Below, one piece after another: positions 54,701-64,000 of a stretch of DNA of 64,000 nt. The notes under the pieces are model-generated. The model ran no database searches and was not told the DNA's origin. It worked only from the letters and a program-made list of their open reading frames with translations. Both the position numbers and the translations under genes were made by a program. Numbering within the stretch: position 1 is the first letter of the stretch; the number at the start of each line of letters is the position of its first letter. Origin of the DNA: F23-D06 sp947167635 (GTDB taxonomy: Bacteria > Bacteroidota > Bacteroidia > Bacteroidales > WCHB1-69). The stretch covers positions 29,706 through 93,705 of the forward strand of contig CAMVIT010000005.1 of assembly GCA_947167635.1 (NCBI GenBank), given 5' to 3'.

Positions 54701-55511
54701 CTACTTGGTGAAGGTTCGTGACATTACGGCGCGTAAGACGCGCGAGGTGTTCGACGCCACTATTGGCACGGAACTCCCTGCCGGTATTGTGCAGATGGCC
54801 AAGGTTTATATCGCCAATGCCCGTAAACTCCGCATTGGTGACAAGATGGCAGGTCGTCACGGTAACAAAGGTTGTGTTGCCAAGATCGTAAAACAGGAGG
54901 ATCTTCCCTTCCTGGCCGACGGTCGTCCCGTTGATGTGGTGCTCAACCCGCTGGGTGTGCCTTCCCGTATGAACCTGGGTCAGATTTACGAAACGGTCTT
55001 GGCTTGGGCCGGCAAGAAGTTAGGCTGCAAGTTCGCTACCCCGATCTTCGACGGTGCCAGCATTGACCAAATCAACGAGTACATGCGTCAGGCTGGACTT
55101 CCCGAAAATGGCAGCACCCAGTTGTATGACGGTGAAACTGGTGAGCCGTTCCATCAGAAGGCCACGGTGGGTTACATCTATTATTTGAAACTCCACCACA
55201 TGGTTGACGACAAGATGCACGCCCGTTCCATTGGACCGTATTCCCTCATCACACAACAGCCGCTCGGTGGTAAAGCCCAATTCGGCGGTCAGCGTTTCGG
55301 TGAGATGGAGGTGTGGGCCATCGAGGCCTACGGCGCATCCAATGTGCTGCAAGAGATCCTTACCGTCAAGTCCGATGACGTGATGGGCAGGGCGAAAACA
55401 TACGAGTCCATCGTGAAGGGTGACAATATGCCGATGTCGGGCATTCCTGAGTCTTTCAACGTCTTGGTGAATGAACTTCGCGGCTTGGCCCTCGACATTA
55501 AATTCGAATAA
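51711..55511 (+). CDS. rpoB: RNA polymerase beta subunit
   Basis: Catalytic core subunit. The 1,266-residue length fits the phylum. Typical segments include the rifampicin-region sequence [25 protein letters not shown] (given in part: [17 protein letters not shown]) and [12 protein letters not shown] near the C-terminus. The only possible start is the TTG at 51711: an in-frame stop lies at 51696-51698 and the next ATG is far inside. Initiation at TTG is thus required. It follows rplL by 131 bases containing a hairpin. Confidence 0.96.
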   Translation: [1266 protein letters not shown]

Positions 55512-55535
55512 GTCAATATAAAGATATTGTAGATC

Positions 55536-59822
<4,287 letters not shown>

Positions 59823-59858
59823 GATTCAATTATTTATCAAGTTTTATTGTAAACCATT

Positions 59859-60155
59859 ATGCCAGAACAGAAATTAGATATCAACCTGCCGGAAGAGGTG
59901 GCCAAAGGCACCTACTCCAACCTTGCCATCATCTCTCACTCCAACAGCGAGTTTATCATTGATTTCGCTTCCATGATGCCGGGTGTCAACAAGGGTAACG
60001 TATGCTCTCGTATCATTATGACTCCGCAGAACGCCAAGCGCCTTCTGATGGCTCTCTCTGATAACATCTCCAAGTTTGAGCAGCAGAACGGCGTTATCGT
60101 CGATCAGCAGCAGGGCCCCATCCCGCCCATGATGAACGGCGGAGCCTTGGCATAG
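59859..60155 (+). CDS. DUF3467 protein
   Basis: The 98-residue protein has the DUF3467 core (SNLAIISHSNSEFIIDFASM and SRIIMTPQNAKRLLMALSDN). It commonly lies directly after rpoC in Bacteroidota, where its role is unknown. A terminator follows, so it is the last gene of the secE-rpoC transcript. Confidence 0.93.
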   Translation: MPEQKLDINLPEEVAKGTYSNLAIISHSNSEFIIDFASMMPGVNKGNVCSRIIMTPQNAKRLLMALSDNISKFEQQNGVIVDQQQGPIPPMMNGGALA

Positions 60156-60240
60156 TTGCAAACGCACCGTTGATGTTTGCATTCTCGAACGAATTGTATG
60201 AGAAAAACGTTCAAATCTTTTAAACTATAAATTGCGACAG

Positions 60241-60266
60241 GGTGGGGCTTTCGCCCCACCTTTTTT
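60241..60266 (+). terminator. Intrinsic terminator of the secE-rpoC operon
   Basis: Perfect eight-pair GC stem GGTGGGGC/GCCCCACC around TTTC, followed by six T residues. Confidence 0.93.
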
Positions 60267-60316
60267 ACAAATGCCCGATGCTGTCCATGGCTTCGGGGCA
60301 GCTGCCCAGGAGATAT

Positions 60317-62239
60317 ATGATTCAGATCAACAAACTATCGGTGAACTTTACGGGGGACTTTTTGTTCCGCGACATCTCTTTCGTGGCGGGTGACCGCGAT
60401 CGTATAGGATTGGTGGGCCACAATGGTGCCGGCAAGTCCACGTTGTTGAAAATCATCCATCGTGACCTGGAACCAGCTTCGGGCTCAATGGTGATCACCA
60501 CGGGGTTTCGCACGGGCTATTTGCCTCAGGAACTGGCAGAAACCTCCTATAAGACGGTGTGGGAGGAAACCATGTCGGCTTTTGTGGAGGTGTGCGAGCT
60601 GGAGGCACGCATGCATAGGCTCACTCAGCAGCTTTCCGAGCGCACCGACTATGAGTCGGCCGAATACGCAGCCCTGGCTCAACAGCTTTCCGATGCCAAT
60701 GACCGTCATTTGCACCTTGGCGGCAACACCGTGGAGGGCGAGGCTGAGAAGGTACTGCTTGGCATGGGCTTCCGCCGCAGCGATTTTCCTCGCCCTATGG
60801 CTGAGTTTAGCAACGGCTGGCAAATGCGCGTCTGCCTCGCCAAGATCCTTTTGCAAAGACCTGAAATCGTGCTGCTCGACGAGCCTACCAACCATCTTGA
60901 CATCGAATCTATCCAGTGGCTGGAGGACTATTTGGCCAACTATGACGGGTGTGTCATCCTCGTTTCCCATGACCGCGCCTTTCTTGACCGTGTGACCAAT
61001 CGCACGGTTGAAATCACGTTGGGCACCATTCAGGATTACAAATGCAGCTATTCGCAGTATGTGGAACAGCGTCTTGAACGCATTGAGAGTCAGCAAGCAG
61101 CCTTCGAAAATCAGCAGCAGCAGATTGCACAGATCGAGCGTTTTATCGAACGCTTCCGCTACAAGGCCACCAAGGCGCGTCAGGTGCAGAGCCGTCTGAA
61201 GATGTTGGAGAAGATGGATAGGGTGCAAGTGGAGGATTACGACACATCCTCCATATCGTTTCGTTTTCCGCCAGCCCCGCACTCGGGTCGCATGGTGGTG
61301 GATGCCAAACAGTTGTCGTTAGGTTATGGGGAGCTGAATGTGCTGGATAAAATAGACTTCCATCTGGAGCGTGGCGAGCGAGTGGCCTTTGTGGGCCGCA
61401 ATGGCGAAGGCAAGTCCACGATGGTGAAGGCTATTGTCGGGCAGCTGGCACCCCAGGGCGGCAGCATTGAGTTAGGCTATCAGGTAGTCATCGGCTATTA
61501 TGCCCAAAATCAGGCTAAACTCCTTGATCCCGAGAAAACGGTCTTTGACACCATTGACGAGGTGGCTGTGGGCGACATACGGCCCAAGATAAGAACCATA
61601 CTTGGCAGTTTCCTGTTTGATACGGAGGCTACGGAAAAGAAAGTGAAAGTGCTTTCTGGCGGCGAGAAGGCGCGTTTGGCTTTGGCTAAATTGTTGCTTT
61701 CGCCTTTTAATCTGCTTATTCTTGACGAGCCCACCAACCATCTTGACATGCCCTCCAAGGATGTGCTCAAGAACGCGCTCCTGCAATACGAGGGTAGTCT
61801 GATTCTCGTCTCCCACGACCGTGATTTCTTGCAAGGACTATCCACCAAGACCTATGAGTTCAAGGACAAGCAGTTGCGTGGCTACACGGGCGATGTCTAT
61901 GATTTCCTTGAAGCGCGAAAACTGGAGTCTTTGAACGAATTGCAAGGACGACAGCAAGTGGCGAGCCAGGGTGATGCCAAGACCGTTTCCGCCAACAAAG
62001 AGAACTATGAGCAGCGCAAGGCGCAGGAAGCTGCCGACCGCAAGAAGAAGAACCGCCTGCGCAAGTTGGAGGATGAGGTGGAGCAGTTGCAGCAGCAGGT
62101 GGCGGAGATAGAAGAGAAACTGGCCCAACCTGACCAGTATGCGGCCGAGATAGCCTCTGGCGAACTGTATCGCGCGTACGAGCAGGCCAAGCAAGCGCTC
62201 GAGGAGAAAGAGATGGAGTGGCTGGAGTTGAGCGAGTAG
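60317..62239 (+). CDS. ABC-F family ATPase
   Basis: A soluble ribosome-associated ATPase with two ABC domains (640 residues from the start at 60317). Domain 1 has GHNGAGKST and the signature variant EFSNGWQMRV, in which Asn replaces the usual second Gly. Then comes the ABC-F linker (about 235-310). Domain 2 has GRNGEGKST and LSGGEKARLALAK. A charged coiled coil makes up the C-terminal 100 residues (KKKNRLRKLEDEVEQLQQQV). The longer frame begins inside the operon terminator and is not used. The family can act in translation quality control or antibiotic protection; which one cannot be told. Confidence 0.92.
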   Translation: MIQINKLSVNFTGDFLFRDISFVAGDRDRIGLVGHNGAGKSTLLKIIHRDLEPASGSMVITTGFRTGYLPQELAETSYKTVWEETMSAFVEVCELEARMHRLTQQLSERTDYESAEYAALAQQLSDANDRHLHLGGNTVEGEAEKVLLGMGFRRSDFPRPMAEFSNGWQMRVCLAKILLQRPEIVLLDEPTNHLDIESIQWLEDYLANYDGCVILVSHDRAFLDRVTNRTVEITLGTIQDYKCSYSQYVEQRLERIESQQAAFENQQQQIAQIERFIERFRYKATKARQVQSRLKMLEKMDRVQVEDYDTSSISFRFPPAPHSGRMVVDAKQLSLGYGELNVLDKIDFHLERGERVAFVGRNGEGKSTMVKAIVGQLAPQGGSIELGYQVVIGYYAQNQAKLLDPEKTVFDTIDEVAVGDIRPKIRTILGSFLFDTEATEKKVKVLSGGEKARLALAKLLLSPFNLLILDEPTNHLDMPSKDVLKNALLQYEGSLILVSHDRDFLQGLSTKTYEFKDKQLRGYTGDVYDFLEARKLESLNELQGRQQVASQGDAKTVSANKENYEQRKAQEAADRKKKNRLRKLEDEVEQLQQQVAEIEEKLAQPDQYAAEIASGELYRAYEQAKQALEEKEMEWLELSE

Positions 62240-62287
62240 GGGAGTGCTGTTGTCGTGTGCCGGAACAGTTTTTCTTGAATAGTGCTT

Positions 62288-62566
62288 ATGTCCTTTTCTT
62301 TAAAACATATAATTCTGTTTTATTTGGCCATCGTCAATGTTGTCGCTTTCTTTGTGTATGGCATTGATAAATGGAAGTCGCAGCACAACCGCTGGCGCAT
62401 CCCGGAGAGTGTGCTTTTGGGATTGGCGGCCATCGGCGGCAGCGTCGGGGCGTGGTTGGGAATGCAGGTGTGGCGCCACAAGACCCAGCACAAGAAGTTC
62501 AAGTACGGTGTGCCGGCGATATTTGTCGCGCAGGTGGCGCTGGCGATATGGTGGCTGGTGAGGTGA
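62288..62566 (+). CDS. DUF1294 membrane protein
   Basis: A 92-residue inner-membrane protein with the family core FFVYGIDKWKSQHNRWRIPE and LGLAAIGGSVGAWLGM and three short hydrophobic stretches. A GTG two codons earlier is an alternative start. Function is unknown. It is the last ordinary chromosomal gene before the repeat-rich right end. Confidence 0.88.
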   Translation: MSFSLKHIILFYLAIVNVVAFFVYGIDKWKSQHNRWRIPESVLLGLAAIGGSVGAWLGMQVWRHKTQHKKFKYGVPAIFVAQVALAIWWLVR

Positions 62567-62580
62567 ATTTTTATGCCGAT

Positions 62581-62619
62581 GGTCCGCTTTTTGGCGCAGT
62601 CGGGTGGTAATTTTGCCGC
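62581..62619. repeat. 39-base direct repeat, copy 1
   Basis: Matches 63710-63748 with one mismatch at position 26. It contains TAATTTTG and, on the minus strand, can encode the peptide GKITTRLRQKAD. Confidence 0.85.
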
Positions 62620-62623
62620 GTTT

Positions 62624-62687
62624 TAGGAGTTGCGGCATCCCTGTCGCAAAAAGCCCGTTAGGACTTCCGTATTTGTCGCAACTCCTA
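62624..62687. repeat. 11-bp inverted repeat, 64-base palindromic unit
   Basis: TAGGAGTTGCG (62624-62634) and its exact reverse complement (62677-62687) enclose 42 bases. It begins four bases after the direct repeat copy 1 and is not found after copy 2. Confidence 0.7.
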
Positions 62688-62798
62688 GGATGGTATCCTG
62701 TACAGTCGCGAGACGGGAAAGGAGGTGCTGGGGAAGGCGGGGAGGCCCGTTTCCGAATAAACAAAGTCAATTTTCCAAAAAAGAGTCTAGCGCACTTG

Positions 62799-62873
62799 TT
62801 ATTCGTCAAGAAAATTGTGTTTTTGCAGCGTTTATTCGTCAATAAAAGTGTGTAAAAACATCAATTATTCGTC
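62799..62873. repeat. Three TTATTCGTC direct repeats at exact 33-bp spacing
   Basis: Copies at 62799-62807, 62832-62840 and 62865-62873. The following bases are also partly conserved (A-rich, then GTGT in the first two units). The array ends about 18 bases before the ATPase start. Confidence 0.8.
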
Positions 62874-62891
62874 TGGAAAAATGCAATAGCG

Positions 62892-63635
62892 ATGAAGAGA
62901 AAGCTTTATAACCAGTTAGTTGAGAGGAAAAATAGCCCGGCAAGAAAGCCCCTGGTGCTGGAAGGTGCCCGACAGGTAGGAAAGACTTGGCTAATGAAGG
63001 AGTTCGGCAAAAACGAGTACGATAATATGGTATATGTCAACTGTGCCAACAATGACTTTGCCCGAAACTTGTTTCTGCACGACCTTGCGTCCCAGCGGAT
63101 TATTCGGGATATTGTTGCGAACAGCGGCCAGCGCATTGTGCCGGGACGGACTCTCATTGTGTTTGACGAAATTCAAGATGCGTTCAAACTCTACCTATTA
63201 GATGTCGGTTTGTTGGGCGCATTGTCGGAAACCCCTGCCGGACAAATGATTGTCAGCAACGACGTGTTCAAGGAGTACAAAGGCGCCTTTTCGGAGAACT
63301 ATGTATTGCAACAGCTTGTGACAGAGGTTCCGGTCATCTACTATTACAGTAAGGAGAATTCGCGAGTGGAGGTTGACTTCCTCATTCAGATGGGGAGTCG
63401 TGTGATACCTGTTGAGGTGAAAGCGGAAGACAATGTGAAGAGCAAGTCGCTGAAGCAGTTCGTGACGATTGATTATGCAAACAAGGATCTGAAGGGGCTT
63501 AGATGCTCGATGAAACCATACGTTGACCAAGGCTGGATGGAGAACATCCCGCTTTATGGTGTGCTTGGGTATATGGGAATGCTATCCTGTAAGGAAAAGG
63601 TCTTGTTCAATGGGCCAGCACGGGACGATGAATAG
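62892..63635 (+). CDS. AAA_14/DUF4143 ATPase with internal in-frame deletion
   Basis: The 247-residue product begins as a normal member of this ATPase family: KPLVLEGARQVGKTWLMKEFG (in part, Walker A GARQVGKT) and Walker B LIVFDEIQ. It ends as the family's DUF4143 part: FKLYLLDVGLLGAL, VLQQL, YYSKENSRVEVDFLIQ and VIPVEVKAE. About 150-200 residues that normally separate DEIQ from FKLYLLDVG are missing, including sensor and arginine-finger regions, but the frame is kept. It is likely non-functional or a deletion remnant. Repeats precede it and a duplicated 39-base repeat flanks it, which suggests accessory DNA. Confidence 0.78.
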   Translation: MKRKLYNQLVERKNSPARKPLVLEGARQVGKTWLMKEFGKNEYDNMVYVNCANNDFARNLFLHDLASQRIIRDIVANSGQRIVPGRTLIVFDEIQDAFKLYLLDVGLLGALSETPAGQMIVSNDVFKEYKGAFSENYVLQQLVTEVPVIYYYSKENSRVEVDFLIQMGSRVIPVEVKAEDNVKSKSLKQFVTIDYANKDLKGLRCSMKPYVDQGWMENIPLYGVLGYMGMLSCKEKVLFNGPARDDE

Positions 63636-63709
63636 TTCTACTGACGAAATCTTTATTGTTTTCGATCATCGTCGTCAGCACTTTGGACTTGTACAATTAT
63701 TTCGCGTCT

Positions 63710-63748
63710 GGTCCGCTTTTTGGCGCAGTCGGGTTGTAATTTTGCCGC
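63710..63748. repeat. 39-base direct repeat, copy 2
   Basis: Same as 62581-62619 except one base. Together the copies bracket about 1.1 kb with the damaged ATPase gene. Confidence 0.85.
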
Positions 63749-63854
63749 ATGAAATTAAAAACGGCAATGATATAGATGTTGACCTATATTTTGGGGAATT
63801 ATATATCTGATGGCACAAATCAGGGCTTTTGCATCTTTTTTTATTTGGGCGTGC

Positions 63855-63912
63855 CGGCGCGGCGGCGGGAATTATGTCACATTCGCACACGCCATCAAAT
63901 GCCGCCGCGCCG
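63855..63912. repeat. GC-rich 12-bp inverted repeat
   Basis: CGGCGCGGCGGC (63855-63866) and its exact reverse complement (63901-63912) are separated by 34 bases. There is no T-run directly after it. Confidence 0.75.
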
Positions 63913-63956
63913 TCGGGCTTTCCGCTCCAATAATTTTGGTTTAAGACCCACCACCA

Positions 63957-63997
63957 TTCCGCGAGACGCGAAGCGTCAAGCGGAACCTCCGTCTCGC
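63957..63997. repeat. Nested palindromes at the right edge
   Basis: TTCCGC (63957-63962) pairs with GCGGAA (63980-63985). Inside, GACGC (63965-63969) pairs with GCGTC (63973-63977). In addition GCGAGACG (63961-63968) pairs with CGTCTCGC (63990-63997). These are alternative, mutually exclusive hairpins. Confidence 0.7.
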
Positions 63998-64000
63998 CAG

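Larger units (their letters stand above)
62567..62891. other. Intergenic region with dispersed repeat, palindrome and 33-bp-periodic repeats
   Basis: No credible gene is present. The first copy of the 39-base direct repeat is at 62581-62619. An 11-bp inverted repeat follows (62624-62634 with 62677-62687), then three direct repeats with 33-bp spacing (62799-62873). Confidence 0.7.
63636..64000. other. Right-end intergenic region, repeat-rich, cut by window edge
   Basis: No convincing gene is present. It holds copy 2 of the 39-base repeat (63710-63748), a GC-rich 12-bp inverted repeat (63855-63866 with 63901-63912) and nested palindromes (63957-63997). The base composition changes abruptly to GC-rich after about 63845. 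Confidence 0.65.

Noticed and set aside
53121..54860. Antisense frame of 579 codons inside rpoB
   Set aside because: Codon-bias shadow of a highly expressed gene; no family features.
62300..62842. Minus-strand frame containing the GKITTRLRQKAD peptide, similar to one at 63675-63890
   Set aside because: Overlaps the DUF1294 gene and the repeat. The shared peptide is explained by the 39-base DNA repeat rather than by a protein family.

Overview
The window is chromosomal DNA from a member of the Bacteroidota, most likely an uncultured Bacteroidales-type bacterium. The evidence is the recurring promoter element TAnnTTTG a short way before genes, type IX secretion (T9SS) C-terminal sorting domains, PorP/SprF- and PorE-type outer-membrane proteins, an archaeal-type ProRS, DUF3467 directly after rpoC, and mostly absent Shine-Dalgarno sequences. 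The sequence does not allow a genus or species name.

Layout. 1-1.5 kb: a thiamine operon (thiS-thiE-thiG, minus strand) under a TPP riboswitch, with a divergent promoter pair at its head. 1.5-5.8 kb: an unknown protein, a phosphohexomutase and a short cobalamin-dependent methionine synthase. 5.9-10 kb (minus): rpmH, a SurA/PpiC foldase, a MoxR ATPase and a sensor kinase. 10-13.7 kb: a large secreted protein and an RluD-type pseudouridine synthase. 13.8-16.3 kb (minus): corA, a retropepsin-like protein, ruvC and a stand-alone MetH reactivation protein, which appears to supply the domain missing from the MetH at 3.5 kb. 16.5-20.4 kb (minus): an uninterrupted RarA-PorP/SprF reading frame followed by a PD40/OmpA-like protein. 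20.5-24.4 kb: a four-helix-bundle protein, a C10 protease exported by T9SS, and a DUF6515 protein. 24.4-25.2 kb: tRNA-Gln(CTG) and udk. 25.2-30.6 kb (minus): envelope proteins including a FadL-like porin and a low-complexity lipoprotein. 30.7-34.9 kb: proS-mazG-porE-like. 35.3-45.7 kb: one giant SprB-like T9SS cargo protein of 3,474 residues. 45.8-48.3 kb: an MsbA-like exporter and trmB. 48.4-60.2 kb: the secE-nusG-rplKAJL-rpoBC operon ending with a DUF3467 gene. 60.3-62.6 kb: an ABC-F protein and a DUF1294 protein. 62.6-64 kb: accessory DNA with repeats, palindromes and an internally deleted AAA_14/DUF4143 ATPase.

How it fits together. Two themes dominate: core gene expression (ribosome, RNA polymerase, tRNA modification, ProRS) and the T9SS-linked cell surface (PorP-like and PorE-like proteins, a secreted protease and a giant adhesin). 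The most unusual points are the split methionine synthase, the RarA-PorP fusion, the giant SprB-like protein with strong codon bias, a perfect inverted repeat around the tRNA-Gln promoter, and the accessory right end. There a 39-nt direct repeat brackets a damaged ATPase gene preceded by a 33-bp-periodic repeat array.
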